A stretch of 64,000 bases of DNA from Butyricicoccus_A sp964513445. GTDB lineage: Bacteria > Bacillota > Clostridia > Oscillospirales > Butyricicoccaceae. Shown one piece after another: positions 33,938 through 42,997 of the stretch. Location of the stretch: the NCBI GenBank assembly GCA_964513445.1, contig CAZEMM010000001.1, forward strand, positions 1-64,000. The letters run 5' to 3'. Under the pieces are notes generated by a model. That model searched no databases and was not told the origin of the DNA. It saw only the letters and a list, made by a program, of their open reading frames with translations. Every line of letters starts with the position of its first letter. Positions within the stretch are counted from its first letter, which is position 1. The translations under genes were made by a program, and so were the position numbers.

Positions 33938-35284
33938 TTATGCCGCCTCGCGCAGCACACGGAACGTCTTTCCAAATGCAAACTGCGCGATAAGCGGGGT
34001 GACCATAATAAACCAGATGATCGGCTCGGAAACCATGACGCCCATATAGCCCAGCCGCGGCACGAGCAGCAGGACGATCAGCACCTTGCCAACCAGCTCA
34101 ATGCTGCTGGAAATCAGCGGGGTGACCATATCGCCCATGCCCTGCAGCGAATTGCGCAGGACGGAAATGACCACTGTCACAAAATAGAAAACCGTGTTGA
34201 TGTGCAAATATTTCGTCGCAGTCCGGATGATCTCCGCCGTCCAGCTGCCGGTTACCATATGGACGAGTGACGGCACAACAGTATAGCTGATGAGGACAAC
34301 GATGAGACACCAGCCCCAGGAGAGCAGCAAGGTGCACCGCAGACCACTCTTGATGCGCAAGAATTTCCCCGCGCCCAGGTTCTGACTGCAATAAGTCGCC
34401 ATCGTGGTGGCAAGCACGGAAAACGGCATCATAAACAGCTCCGTCAGCTTGCGCGCCGCTGTGTGCGCGACAATGATATTGGCGCCAAACGTGTTGATCG
34501 CGCTTTGCAGCACGACAGAGCCGATATTGACCAGCGAGAGCATAAAGCCCATGGAAAGACCCGTGCTGTACATCCACGTCAGCACATGACGGTCATGGAA
34601 AAAGCGCACAAAGTCAATGCGTTCCGGCACGAGCTGCGGATACCGCGCGCGGATAAAGGCCAGACACAGCAGCACAGACACTCCCTGTGCCAGCACAGTG
34701 GCGCCCGCTGCTCCCTGCACGCCCAAATGGAACACACAGATAAACAGAAGATCCAGACCGACGTTGAGGATAGTCGAAATGACTAAAAAGATGAGCGGCG
34801 TCACACTGTTTCCCACCGCGCGCAGCGTCGCCGCACAGGCGTTATAAAATACCGTCACCAGCATACCCAGCAGGATAATGCGAAAATAATCCGCCGACTG
34901 TCCGATGAGCTCCGCTGGGGTATTGAGCAAACGTAGCAGCGGCCGCAGCAGCGCGGCCGACAGCACCGTCAATACGGCGACCGTCCCGGTGCTCAGCATG
35001 ATGGTTCCGGCGATTGCCTTTTTCACGCCGCATTGATCTCCCCCGCCAAAAAAGCGGGCGATGACAATGCCGAAGCCGTTCGTAAGCCCCACCAACAGGC
35101 CAATCATTAATGAATTGAGCGAGCCCGTCGCACCAACTGCCGCCAGCGCGTGCTCACCCAGAAAGCTGCCGACAATGCGCGTGTCTGTCAGACTGTACAC
35201 CAGCTGAAACAAATTTCCGATGAGCAGCGGAATCGCAAACTGTAAAATCAGCCGGACCGAACTGCCCTTTGTCATGTCATTCAT
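33938..35284 (-). CDS. MATE family efflux transporter
   Basis: A 448-residue MATE protein with 12 predicted helices in two related halves (ALAAVGATGSLNSLMIGLLVG and NIIVAHTAARKLTELFMMPFSVLATTMATY). MATE pumps export drugs or metabolites using Na+ or H+. aaagg precedes the ATG. A palindromic stretch at 35305-35334 overlaps a TATAAT just upstream. It converges on the EamA gene with 21 bp between. Confidence 0.95.
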   Translation of the reverse strand: MNDMTKGSSVRLILQFAIPLLIGNLFQLVYSLTDTRIVGSFLGEHALAAVGATGSLNSLMIGLLVGLTNGFGIVIARFFGGGDQCGVKKAIAGTIMLSTGTVAVLTVLSAALLRPLLRLLNTPAELIGQSADYFRIILLGMLVTVFYNACAATLRAVGNSVTPLIFLVISTILNVGLDLLFICVFHLGVQGAAGATVLAQGVSVLLCLAFIRARYPQLVPERIDFVRFFHDRHVLTWMYSTGLSMGFMLSLVNIGSVVLQSAINTFGANIIVAHTAARKLTELFMMPFSVLATTMATYCSQNLGAGKFLRIKSGLRCTLLLSWGWCLIVVLISYTVVPSLVHMVTGSWTAEIIRTATKYLHINTVFYFVTVVISVLRNSLQGMGDMVTPLISSSIELVGKVLIVLLLVPRLGYMGVMVSEPIIWFIMVTPLIAQFAFGKTFRVLREAA

Positions 35285-35304
35285 TGCTTCTGTTTCCTTT
35301 GCAA

Positions 35305-35334
35305 AAAATCCGGCACCTTGTCACAGACACCGGA
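35305..35334 (-). promoter_or_regulatory. Inverted repeat at the MATE promoter
   Basis: Seven-base arms aatccgg and ccggatt separated by 16 nt, followed on the minus strand by TTTTTT (a terminator-like layout). A minus-strand TATAAT at 35332-35337 overlaps one arm. It is either an attenuator in the MATE leader or an operator over the -10 box; I cannot decide. Confidence 0.4.
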
Positions 35335-35394
35335 TTATACTGTATCACGAGCCGCGCGATTTTACAATCGCAATTCTTACAAAAAATACTTCTA

Positions 35395-35409
35395 AACGGT
35401 TTAACCGTT
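35395..35409. repeat. Perfect palindrome AACGGTT-T-AACCGTT
   Basis: Seven-base inverted repeat around one base in the divergent region between the MATE gene and the DUF1836 gene, a likely regulator-binding site of unknown owner. Nothing else is evident in 35285-35604 apart from the promoter at 35542. Confidence 0.5.
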
Positions 35410-35541
35410 CATCAGAAAATCCAAGATATTCCATTCTGCATGCTGTACCGTTTTATACAGCGCGGTATATCCACAGCTGGTACATGAAGCGGCATATCGT
35501 TTGACATGTTTTTTTAGACGGCGTTGCCGCAATATCACAGC

Positions 35542-35570
35542 TTGTTTCCGGTTTTCAAATATGCTATACT
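35542..35570 (+). promoter_or_regulatory. Sigma-A promoter of the DUF1836 gene
   Basis: TTGTTT, 17 bp, TATACT, about 35 bp before the start codon. Confidence 0.65.
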
Positions 35571-35604
35571 GATAACAGATATGAATGAAATAAGGGGATG
35601 CCAT

Positions 35605-36144
35605 ATGGAAGCTTTTTCTCAGTCCGCCTGCGCACAGGAAATGCAGCAATATCATCTGCCGCGTTATCAGGAGCTGCCGCAGATCGACATTTATCTCGAC
35701 CAGCTGATTACCGTGCTGCATCAGGTATTGCAGCCGCTGTTCGACGACGCTACCGAACGCTGCATCACAGCCTCCATGATCAACAACTATGCCAAACAGG
35801 GCGTGCTTCCGCGTCCTGTCAAAAAGAAATACAACCGTAACCATATTGCCTATCTGATTTTCATTACGGTGACCAAGCAGGTGATGGCAATTGACGATAT
35901 TCGGCAGCTTATCCAAATCCAGACGGCGACCTATTCGCTGGAAACGGCATATAATTACCTGTGCACGGAATTTGAACACGCGCTGGCAGCGGTTTTCTGT
36001 AACGATGCCTCGCCAGCTGACACCGCAAGCGTACAGACCCAACAGACCAAGCTGGTGCGCGCCGCCGTAGCAGCCGTCGTACATAAAATCTATTTGAACA
36101 AGTTTCTCAAATTTTACGCCACTTCACAGGCGGAATCGTCGTAA
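35605..36144 (+). CDS. DUF1836 domain-containing protein
   Basis: A 179-residue protein. DUF1836 is recognised from LPQIDIYLDQLITVL, the MINNYAKQGVLPRPVKKKYNRNHI segment, which looks like a MerR-type DNA-binding region, and HIAYLIFITVTKQVM. A role as a transcriptional regulator is plausible but unproven for the family. The C-terminus is a helical region with AAVAAVVHKIYLNKFLKF. aagggga precedes the ATG. Confidence 0.9.
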   Translation: MEAFSQSACAQEMQQYHLPRYQELPQIDIYLDQLITVLHQVLQPLFDDATERCITASMINNYAKQGVLPRPVKKKYNRNHIAYLIFITVTKQVMAIDDIRQLIQIQTATYSLETAYNYLCTEFEHALAAVFCNDASPADTASVQTQQTKLVRAAVAAVVHKIYLNKFLKFYATSQAESS

Positions 36145-36148
36145 AAAC

Positions 36149-36186
36149 AGCGCACCGGATGCCGATTGGCCCGGTGCGCTTTATCA
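36149..36186. terminator. Bidirectional intrinsic terminator
   Basis: Perfect 10-bp stem (agcgcaccgg / ccggtgcgct), TTAT on the plus side and GTTTTTAC on the minus side. Shared by DUF1836 and the converging radical SAM gene. Confidence 0.82.
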
Positions 36187-36196
36187 TTATAATCAC

Positions 36197-36820
36197 TCAA
36201 TCCTCCCACGGACGGATGCGGTACTGTGCGCCAATGCGTGCGCAAATTGCGCGGCACTGCTCCTCTTCCTCATGTGAGATCGTTGTGTCCACCGTCGTCA
36301 TGACAACGTGCGGTACAGCTTTGACACATTCCTGTGCAAATTTCAGCATCGCGTCAAACGACTGCGCGCCAAATTTACTGCGTGTCAGCTTGAGATATTC
36401 CTCCGCATTCGGCGTATTTAAGCTGATCGATACCGTGTCGATCAGGCCGGACAGCCGCGGCGCGATGGATTCCCCGTTGACGAGATCGCCCAGACCGTTG
36501 GTGTTGATGCGGATGGATGCGGTTGGACAGACGGATTTGATATATTTCGCCGTCTCGAGCAGCATATCCAGTCGCTCCGTCGGCTCACCAAAGCCACAAA
36601 AGACAACCTCCTCATAGGTATTCAACTGCTTTGCATCCAATGCCGCCTTAATCTCCGCAAAGCTCGGCTCATGCTCCAGCCACAGCGTATCCGTCTCCTC
36701 GCCGACATGATCCATTGTCTGGCGCAGGCAGAACGTACATGCGCATGGACAACGGTTGGTCAAGTTGAGATACAATCCGTTGTGCACATCATATGCAATG
36801 GTCATTGCTTTGTTCGCCAT
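36197..36820 (-). CDS. TatD-associated radical SAM protein
   Basis: A 207-residue compact radical SAM protein. LYLNLTNRCPCACTFCLRQ contains the canonical CX3CX2C motif; LWLEHEP and VVFCGFGEPTERLDML are hallmarks of the family often linked to a TatD nuclease. No tatD gene is adjacent here. Function unproven. aaaggagcg precedes the ATG. It starts 16 bp after the pyridoxamine kinase stop, so it is the last gene of that operon. Confidence 0.88.
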   Translation of the reverse strand: MANKAMTIAYDVHNGLYLNLTNRCPCACTFCLRQTMDHVGEETDTLWLEHEPSFAEIKAALDAKQLNTYEEVVFCGFGEPTERLDMLLETAKYIKSVCPTASIRINTNGLGDLVNGESIAPRLSGLIDTVSISLNTPNAEEYLKLTRSKFGAQSFDAMLKFAQECVKAVPHVVMTTVDTTISHEEEEQCRAICARIGAQYRIRPWED

Positions 36821-36836
36821 ACAACATTCGCTCCTT

Positions 36837-37670
36837 TTATTTCAGTGTCGTGAGAAATTCCTCAAAGCAGACGCCGTCCGTCTTGGGAATACCCAGCTCA
36901 ATCGACCGCAAGATACATTTTTTGATAAACAGCGACGCCTTGCGCACCGACCGTTCAAACGAGACATGGTTGATAGCATCCGCCGCAATAATAGACGAGA
37001 ACACATCGCCTGTTCCCGAACGCTGGTCGCCAATACGCAGCGTGCGCAGCAGCTTCGGCTCGCCGCCCCGCACATAGGTATAGTTTGCAATGTATACCCT
37101 CTGCGGCACGCCCGTGATGACGATCTTCTCCGGCCCTTGCGCGGACAGCTGCTCCGCCAGCCCTTGCAGCTCCTTCATCGTCCAATGCCCGTCATGATAC
37201 GGTGTATCGGTTAAAATACACGCCTCCGTCAGATTGGGCGTAAGGATATCGGCATAGGACACCAGCTGCTTCATCGCCTGGCACATCGCGGGCGTATACG
37301 TCGGATACATCTTGCCGTAGTCTCCCATGACCGGATCAATGATGACCGTCGTGTGCCGCGTGCAAAAATCCTCCATAAATCGCTTGACGATCGCAATCTG
37401 TTCCTCTGAGCCGAGAAAGCCCGTTTGAATGCCGTCAAACTGCAAATTCAGCTTTTTCCAATTGTCAATATACGGCTGCATTTTTGCCGTATAATCATCA
37501 AAGAAAAACGTCGGAAAGCCGGTGTGATTGGAAAAAATAGATGTCGGCACCGGACAGCACTGCACCTTCATCGCAGAAAGAATGGGCATGGACACCGCAA
37601 TTGAGCAGCGTCCAAAGCCCGAAAAATCATTGATAACCGCGATCTTCCGTTGTCTGTTGTGGTCGATCAT
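36837..37670 (-). CDS. Pyridoxamine/pyridoxal kinase
   Basis: A 277-residue ribokinase-like B6 vitamer kinase (PdxK/PdxY type). NDFSGFGRCSIAVSMPILS, CPVPTSIFSNHTG, the IDPVMGDYGKMY region and the anion-hole RSGTGDVFSS with the catalytic Asp are all seen. It makes pyridoxal 5'-phosphate precursors from salvaged vitamers. It overlaps the ECF substrate-binding gene by 4 bp (ATGA), which strongly suggests the transporter brings in vitamin B6. Confidence 0.94.
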   Translation of the reverse strand: MIDHNRQRKIAVINDFSGFGRCSIAVSMPILSAMKVQCCPVPTSIFSNHTGFPTFFFDDYTAKMQPYIDNWKKLNLQFDGIQTGFLGSEEQIAIVKRFMEDFCTRHTTVIIDPVMGDYGKMYPTYTPAMCQAMKQLVSYADILTPNLTEACILTDTPYHDGHWTMKELQGLAEQLSAQGPEKIVITGVPQRVYIANYTYVRGGEPKLLRTLRIGDQRSGTGDVFSSIIAADAINHVSFERSVRKASLFIKKCILRSIELGIPKTDGVCFEEFLTTLK

Positions 37671-38209
37671 GCGTTACCCTTTCTCTCCGCCGCGAGCAGC
37701 GGACGTACCTTTGCCTTTTCAAACAGTGCGCCTACCGCATAGCAGACGACTAAATTGAGCACGCCCTTGACGGCAAGCCCCGGCGTCGAGGCCAGTCCCG
37801 CAGCCAGTCCGCCGTACAAAAATGCGCCGGCTGCCGTGTATCCCAATACCATCCATGCCATGCCCACTGCACAGCCAATCAGCGCGCGGGCGGAAAATAG
37901 CGAGCACGTTCCATCCTTGCGGTACGCAATTTTGCAGACGAACAACGCCATGAGCGATTTAATGAAAAAGGTCGGAATCGACCAATAGGCATAGCCTGTC
38001 AGCAGGTCCGCCAGCGCAGAGCCGATGCCGCCTGCCCAAAAGCCGGAACGTCCTCCCACGAACAGCACGGTCAGCAAAATAAACGCGTCGCCCAGATGTG
38101 CATAGCCCAATGGAATCGGAATCTGAATCACCATGGTCATCACACAGGTCAGCGCAGCCATAACGGCCGTAATGCACAGAAACCGTGCGGAAAAACGATT
38201 GGATTGCAT
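37667..38209 (-). CDS. ECF transporter S component, probably for vitamin B6
   Basis: A 180-residue membrane protein with about six helices. ITAVMAALTCVMTM, PLGYAHLGDAFILLTVLFVGGRSGFWAGGIGSALADLLTGY and the conserved PTFFIKSLMALFVCK are the ECF-S pattern. It binds a substrate and docks to a shared ECF energy module encoded elsewhere. The coupling to the kinase points to pyridoxine-type vitamers. The start at 38209 follows gaggtgat; the longer frame has no site. Confidence 0.9.
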   Translation of the reverse strand: MQSNRFSARFLCITAVMAALTCVMTMVIQIPIPLGYAHLGDAFILLTVLFVGGRSGFWAGGIGSALADLLTGYAYWSIPTFFIKSLMALFVCKIAYRKDGTCSLFSARALIGCAVGMAWMVLGYTAAGAFLYGGLAAGLASTPGLAVKGVLNLVVCYAVGALFEKAKVRPLLAAERKGNA

Positions 38210-38319
38210 ACATATCACCTCAAAAATAAATTGAAATCTCGAGAATAACTGTATGATACCATAAGACTGTGCATAGATAAATGGACAATTTTGCACTAAT
38301 TTTTCGACACAGTTTGCTT

Positions 38320-38691
38320 TCAGTTGCCATCCTTGTCAAATGTGCGCCGCAACGCCCGTTCTGTGAGCGGAATCGGCAGCAAAACAGGAACGAACTGCAC
38401 GGCGCAGATAATGCCGCCCGCTGCCGCGACCGTGTCCGTGTTCCTGCCGAGCACTGCCAGCATGGCAATCACGGTGAGAACAAGCGTCGGCCAGCCGAAA
38501 CGCCAGTACCATTTTGCAAAATATGCGTTCGCAAACGCCCATGTATCCAGATTTTTGGTCGAACGGGAGGTGCGATAGCCCAAAAACGGCGAAGGCTTCT
38601 TGGGCGCATGATACAAAAACAGCCAGCCAAAGAACAGCAGGAGAGCCGGGATGAGCAAATCCATCACCAGCATAAACACCCAAAATCCCAT
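38320..38691 (-). CDS. SdpI family membrane protein
   Basis: A 123-residue protein with three predicted helices. The loop FLGYRTSRSTKNLDTWAFANAYFAKWYW is the SdpI/YfhL signature. SdpI gives immunity to the SdpC toxin in B. subtilis, but most homologues have no known role and no toxin gene is near. gggagga precedes the ATG. It lies 18 bp after the acyltransferase gene. Confidence 0.85.
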   Translation of the reverse strand: MGFWVFMLVMDLLIPALLLFFGWLFLYHAPKKPSPFLGYRTSRSTKNLDTWAFANAYFAKWYWRFGWPTLVLTVIAMLAVLGRNTDTVAAAGGIICAVQFVPVLLPIPLTERALRRTFDKDGN

Positions 38692-38709
38692 TCCAAGTCC
38701 TCCCTGTTA

Positions 38710-39477
38710 TCACAGCAGGCCGCTGCGCGCGCACAGCGTCAGCATCCCCATAATGAGCGGCTGATGCACCAGATAGATCAGTAAGGAATGTCTGCCAATG
38801 GCGTGAAGCGGCGTGCGCACCGGCAGTACGTCATGGAGCGGACGGCCGCGCGCATTCCAGCAGCGATACAGGAAAAAACCCGCTGCAAACAAAAACAGCC
38901 ATGGAAAAATCGGAAAATAATCGGACGAATAAAATCCGGACGGCGGGAAGCCCAGACAGGCTGTGAACGCATTGCGATATAACACAGACGGGACAGCGCA
39001 GAGGTTCCATGTGCCAAAGCCGAAAAATCCGTCCTTTGCATTGCGGAACAGGACAAATACAACCATGCAAACAGCCAGACCGCACACGCGCGGCACGCGC
39101 AGCAAAGCTGTACGCACGGGTGTCAGCAGCAGCATTGCCACGCCGAGCAGCGTCAATACGCCAAAAAACACCGGCTCCTCCGGCTCCGTCGCATACGTCA
39201 CGACGGACACCAGCAGTCCGGCGGCCGATATCGTCAGGCCGCGGCGGATACCGTGACGGCTCATGCCCCAGCAAAAGCCGGACAGCAGAATAAAGACCCA
39301 GCAAATGGACTGCTGCCATACAAAGCTGACCGTACCGTAAAACCAATCCCACGGGACGGCAAACAGATGCACCAAATCCCAGCAGATATGATAGGCGATC
39401 ATACTGCACACCGTCAGCCCGCGCAGTAAATCCAGACTGCCGATGCGCTGCGCTGGCGCTGCGGGCTTATAGCTCAC
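38710..39477 (-). CDS. DUF1624 / HGSNAT-like membrane acyltransferase
   Basis: About 255 residues with 7-8 predicted helices. RIGSLDLLRGLTVCSMIAYHICWDL at the N-terminus holds the conserved Asp and His of the heparan-alpha-glucosaminide N-acetyltransferase catalytic domain; SLLIYLVHQPLIMG lies near the end. Substrate unknown; surface polymer acylation is possible. The start is uncertain: GTG at 39477 with gaagag 7 nt upstream, or TTG at 39492. Either way it overlaps the aminotransferase gene, so translation is coupled. Confidence 0.85.
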   Translation of the reverse strand: MSYKPAAPAQRIGSLDLLRGLTVCSMIAYHICWDLVHLFAVPWDWFYGTVSFVWQQSICWVFILLSGFCWGMSRHGIRRGLTISAAGLLVSVVTYATEPEEPVFFGVLTLLGVAMLLLTPVRTALLRVPRVCGLAVCMVVFVLFRNAKDGFFGFGTWNLCAVPSVLYRNAFTACLGFPPSGFYSSDYFPIFPWLFLFAAGFFLYRCWNARGRPLHDVLPVRTPLHAIGRHSLLIYLVHQPLIMGMLTLCARSGLL

Positions 39478-40636
39478 GGACAAACTCTTCAATCCGATCC
39501 ATCGCCGTTTCCAGCTGCATCATCGAATACGCATACGAGATGCGCACATGACCCCTGCCGCTCTCGCCAAACGCGCTGCCCGGCACGACCGCGACCTTTT
39601 TGCTGCGCAGCAGCTGATCGCAGAATTCTTCGTCGTCCTCCATATAATTTTGGATAGATGGGAAAATATAAAACGCGCCCTCCGGCTCAAAGCACGGCAT
39701 GTTCATCTCCTGCAGCCGTTCATAGACAAAACGGCGGCGCATGTCATATTGCTGCCGCATATATGCAATGTCGTCCGCACCGCTGCGCAACGCCTCCACG
39801 CCGGCAAACTGACTGACCGTCGGCGCGGACATAATGCCAAACTGATGGATTTTCACCAGAGGCGCAAGCATTTCCTTCGGCGCCATGACCCAGCCGAGAC
39901 GCCAGCCGGTCATCGCATAGGACTTGGAAAAGCCATTGATGACGATCGTGCGCTCGCGCATACCGGGCAGCTCAGCAAAGCACACATGCTTTTTTTCGCC
40001 ATAGGTCAGCTCACAATATATTTCATCGGAAATGACAACAATATTGGTCGGGCGCAGCACAGCCGCAATTTTCTCCAACTCCTCCCGCGTCATAATCGCG
40101 CCGGTTGGATTGTTCGGAAACGGCATAATCAGCGCCTTTGTGCGCGGCGTGATCGCTGCCTTCAGCGTTTCTGCCGTCAGCTTAAAGCCGTCCTCCTGCC
40201 GCGTCCGGAGCGGAACCGGCTTGCCGCCCGCCATAATCGTCAGCGGCGTATAGCAGACAAACGACGGCTCCGGAATGAGTACCTCGTCGCCATTCGAGAC
40301 AAATGAACGCAGCGCGTTGTCAATGGCCTCCGAGCCGCCTACGGTGACAATAATCTCCTTGTGATAATCATATTCGAGATGGTAATTTTCCCACGCGTAT
40401 TTTGCAATTTCCCGACGCAGATCGGAAAGTCCCCAGTTGGACGTATAAAACGTCTTGCCCTGCTGAAGAGATTTAATGCCGGCACGGCGAATCTGCCACG
40501 GCGTTTGGAAATCCGGCTCGCCGACACCGAGCGAAATGGCATCCTCCATCGTGCTGACAATATCAAAAAATTTCCGGATGCCGGACGGCTTGATCACACG
40601 CGCCTTGTCCGAAATCAGGGATGAATAATCAATCAT
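39467..40636 (-). CDS. PLP-dependent aminotransferase (class I/II)
   Basis: A 389-residue fold-type I aminotransferase. ISLGVGEPDFQTPWQI, NNPTGAIM, ISDEIYCELTYG and the PLP lysine in INGFSKSYAMTGWRLGW are intact; the C-terminal Arg is in GHVRISYA. Likely an aspartate/aromatic-type or alanine-type enzyme. The start at 40636 follows gagagga and overlaps the Lrp gene by 8 bp, so the pair is one transcription unit and Lrp probably regulates it. Confidence 0.93.
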   Translation of the reverse strand: MIDYSSLISDKARVIKPSGIRKFFDIVSTMEDAISLGVGEPDFQTPWQIRRAGIKSLQQGKTFYTSNWGLSDLRREIAKYAWENYHLEYDYHKEIIVTVGGSEAIDNALRSFVSNGDEVLIPEPSFVCYTPLTIMAGGKPVPLRTRQEDGFKLTAETLKAAITPRTKALIMPFPNNPTGAIMTREELEKIAAVLRPTNIVVISDEIYCELTYGEKKHVCFAELPGMRERTIVINGFSKSYAMTGWRLGWVMAPKEMLAPLVKIHQFGIMSAPTVSQFAGVEALRSGADDIAYMRQQYDMRRRFVYERLQEMNMPCFEPEGAFYIFPSIQNYMEDDEEFCDQLLRSKKVAVVPGSAFGESGRGHVRISYAYSMMQLETAMDRIEEFVREL

Positions 40637-41105
40637 TGCGGAAATCCTCTCTTTCGTCAACCGGATTATAGTTGATTCCCGCATCCTTATATTTTTTCAG
40701 CACAAAATGCGTCGAGGTAGAGATAATATTCTCCATGGGCGCAAGGTTCTCCGAGACAAATCGAGAGACCTCCCGCAGCGATCTGCCGTTGATGATAACG
40801 GTGAAATCATAGCTGCCGCTCATCAGATATACGCTCTGCACCTGCTTGTGGCAATAGATTTGCCGCGCAAGCTCGTCAAAGCCCATGCCCTTCTGCGGGC
40901 TGACGCGCACCTCGATCAGCGCGGTGACGCTGTCGCGGTCGATTTTATCCCAGTCAATAATGGCCTTATATCCTAAAATGACATTCTCTTTTTCATATTT
41001 GTGAATGCTGTCAATTACCTGCTTTTCCGGCATACCAAGCATTTTGGCAATACGAGCCGGCGTAATACGGGCATCCTGATCCAGCAGCTGTAATATTCGA
41101 TGCAT
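40629..41105 (-). CDS. Lrp/AsnC family transcriptional regulator
   Basis: A 158-residue Lrp/AsnC protein. N-terminal helix-turn-helix ILQLLDQDARITPARIAKMLGMPEKQVIDSI, linker strand with GYKAIIDW, and RAM domain with SVYLMSGSYDFTVIINGRSL. These proteins sense amino acids. ggaggg precedes the ATG. A TATAAT about 40 bp upstream has only a weak -35. It leads a run of co-oriented genes: aminotransferase, DUF1624, SdpI. Confidence 0.93.
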   Translation of the reverse strand: MHRILQLLDQDARITPARIAKMLGMPEKQVIDSIHKYEKENVILGYKAIIDWDKIDRDSVTALIEVRVSPQKGMGFDELARQIYCHKQVQSVYLMSGSYDFTVIINGRSLREVSRFVSENLAPMENIISTSTHFVLKKYKDAGINYNPVDEREDFRND

Positions 41106-41255
41106 GATATTCCCTCCATGTTTATCATAAAATTATAAACCTTATTATACAACACAACCGCAATAAAGGAAAGCAGAATTGCATGTTTTATTTTATTTGA
41201 AAGACGGGCTGTTGTGCGGTACAATAGAAAACAGAAAAAAGAAGGAGTTCCCTTT

Positions 41256-41939
41256 ATGAAATTTGATTTGTTTACTCCACAGATGCTGGATTTCCTGATG
41301 GAGAATCACCTCAACAACAGCAAGCCGTGGTATGAAGCGCACAAGCCGCAGTATCATTCGCTCGTCGTGCAGCCCTTTCACGCGCTCGTGACCGAACTTG
41401 CGCCCGTCATGCTGGATATTGATCCACAGCTTGTCGTCATTCCGTCACGGGTTCTGTCGCGCGTGCGGCGCGATACGCGTTTTACTAAAAACAAAGACCT
41501 GTACCGCGACCATGCGTGGCTGACCTTCCGTCATCCCAAGCAGCATATCGGCAATTCCCTGTGCTATTACTTTGAGATCACGCAGGAGGGCTGGGGCTAT
41601 GGAGTCGGATACTATGACATTCCATCCGCTGTGCGCGAGGAATATCGCCAGATGATCCTGCACCACGACGCCACCTACCTTGCCGCGCGCAAGGCCTTGG
41701 AGACGCTCCCCTGCTTCACGCTATACGGCGACAGCTACAAACGCCCGCCGTTCCCGGATGCGCCCGCAGACGACCAAAACTGGCTGAACCGCAAGAATAT
41801 CGGCGCAAGTTTTTTCAGCGAGGACTTTACCGCCTTGTTTGACGGTGATTTTTATGATATAATGGTTGACAGACTGATACGAATTGCACCGTTCTATTAT
41901 TTTCTCCGAACTGCGGAGGATCGCGTTCGCCGTCAGTGA
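41256..41939 (+). CDS. DUF2461 domain-containing protein
   Basis: A 227-residue protein with the DUF2461 pattern: LDFLMENHLNNSKPWYEAHK at the N-terminus, RVRRDTRFTKNKDLYRDHAWLTF and EITQEGWGYGVGYYD. The family is widespread and its function unknown. aaggag lies 8 nt before the ATG. The exonuclease gene follows at once, with GTG start 18 bp past the stop. Confidence 0.92.
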   Translation: MKFDLFTPQMLDFLMENHLNNSKPWYEAHKPQYHSLVVQPFHALVTELAPVMLDIDPQLVVIPSRVLSRVRRDTRFTKNKDLYRDHAWLTFRHPKQHIGNSLCYYFEITQEGWGYGVGYYDIPSAVREEYRQMILHHDATYLAARKALETLPCFTLYGDSYKRPPFPDAPADDQNWLNRKNIGASFFSEDFTALFDGDFYDIMVDRLIRIAPFYYFLRTAEDRVRRQ

Positions 41940-41956
41940 TGTCTGGAGGCCCCTAT

Positions 41957-42667
41957 GTGAGATATACAGCAATTGATTTTGAAACCGCCAACGCGTCTAT
42001 GCTGAGCGCATGCTCCATTGGCTTGGTGGTTTTTGAAAACGGTATGCCGATTCATGAATGTATTACCTTGATCCGGCCGCCGGAGGAATTTGGAAAATTT
42101 AATTGGTACAATGTGCGCATTCACGGCATCAAGGCCTCAATGGTAGCGGACGCACCGACATTTGACCAAATCTGGCCAGAGCTTCAGCCATACATTGAAA
42201 ATCAGCTGGTTGTCTGTCATAACGCGGCCTTTGACACGGTCGTGTTGTGCCGCCTTTTGGAATATTACGGGTTTTCCATTCCGGAGTTTGATTATCTGTG
42301 TACCGTCAAGGTATCGCAGCAGGTTTGGCCGGAAATGGAAAATCACAAGCTGGATACCGTATGCACCGATCTTGACATCCGTCTGAATCATCACGAGGCG
42401 CTGTCCGATGCCCGTGCCTGCGGCTATATTCTGGCAGCCGCGCTGCGCAGCCAGCATTGTACCTGCACGGAGGATCTATTGGAGGCGTTGGAAATGCGCA
42501 TCGGACATGTCTCCCCTTCCGGCAGACAGTCGTGCTCCACCTCCGAGGAGGTCCGACGCAAAATAATAGCAGAAAAGAAAAAGAAAGAGAGCCGCCGCCG
42601 CTACTACGCGCATCATCGCGCGGGCAGCGCGGAAAAACAGAATGAGAAAGGAGATCTCCCATCATGA
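41957..42667 (+). CDS. DnaQ-like 3'-5' exonuclease
   Basis: A 236-residue DEDDh exonuclease. AIDFETA gives the first Asp and Glu, HNAAFDTVVLCRLLE the second Asp, and HEALSDARACG the His and last Asp. About 50 residues at the C-terminus are Lys/Arg-rich and may bind nucleic acid. The start is the GTG at 41957, 7 nt after GGAGG; an in-frame ATG at 41939 overlaps that site. Its stop overlaps the next ATG by 4 bp. Confidence 0.9.
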   Translation: MRYTAIDFETANASMLSACSIGLVVFENGMPIHECITLIRPPEEFGKFNWYNVRIHGIKASMVADAPTFDQIWPELQPYIENQLVVCHNAAFDTVVLCRLLEYYGFSIPEFDYLCTVKVSQQVWPEMENHKLDTVCTDLDIRLNHHEALSDARACGYILAAALRSQHCTCTEDLLEALEMRIGHVSPSGRQSCSTSEEVRRKIIAEKKKKESRRRYYAHHRAGSAEKQNEKGDLPS

Positions 42668-42987
42668 CAACACAATGGAATCAAAAAATTGATGCGTACC
42701 GCGATCTTGCGGCAGAACAACTTAAGCCGATCCGTGAGCACGTAAAGACCGGCTGCGAAACGGTATGGAGCCGCGTCTCCGCGGCCGTTCGCAGTTATCT
42801 TCTCTCTGAGGTCTGTATCTTTAAAATGATGCTGATTTCCTTCGGTCTGTTGATCGGCGCGACATTTTCCGACTTTTTTAAAAAACATCGTATCATTTTA
42901 TTCGTCGCTTTTCTCGGCTCCGCCGCGTTGTTCCTCTATAAGGCGTTTCAGATGCTGGAGGAGATCGACGAGGAGACGGATTTTTGA
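42664..42987 (+). CDS. Small membrane protein, hypothetical
   Basis: A 107-residue protein: an amphipathic N-terminal half (EQLKPIREHVKTGCETVWSRVSAAVRSYLLS) followed by two membrane helices (about residues 53-69 and 75-92) and an acidic end. No family recognised. gaaaggag precedes the ATG, which overlaps the exonuclease stop. A terminator follows at 42998. Confidence 0.75.
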   Translation: MTTQWNQKIDAYRDLAAEQLKPIREHVKTGCETVWSRVSAAVRSYLLSEVCIFKMMLISFGLLIGATFSDFFKKHRIILFVAFLGSAALFLYKAFQMLEEIDEETDF

Positions 42988-42997
42988 CAGACTGCGC

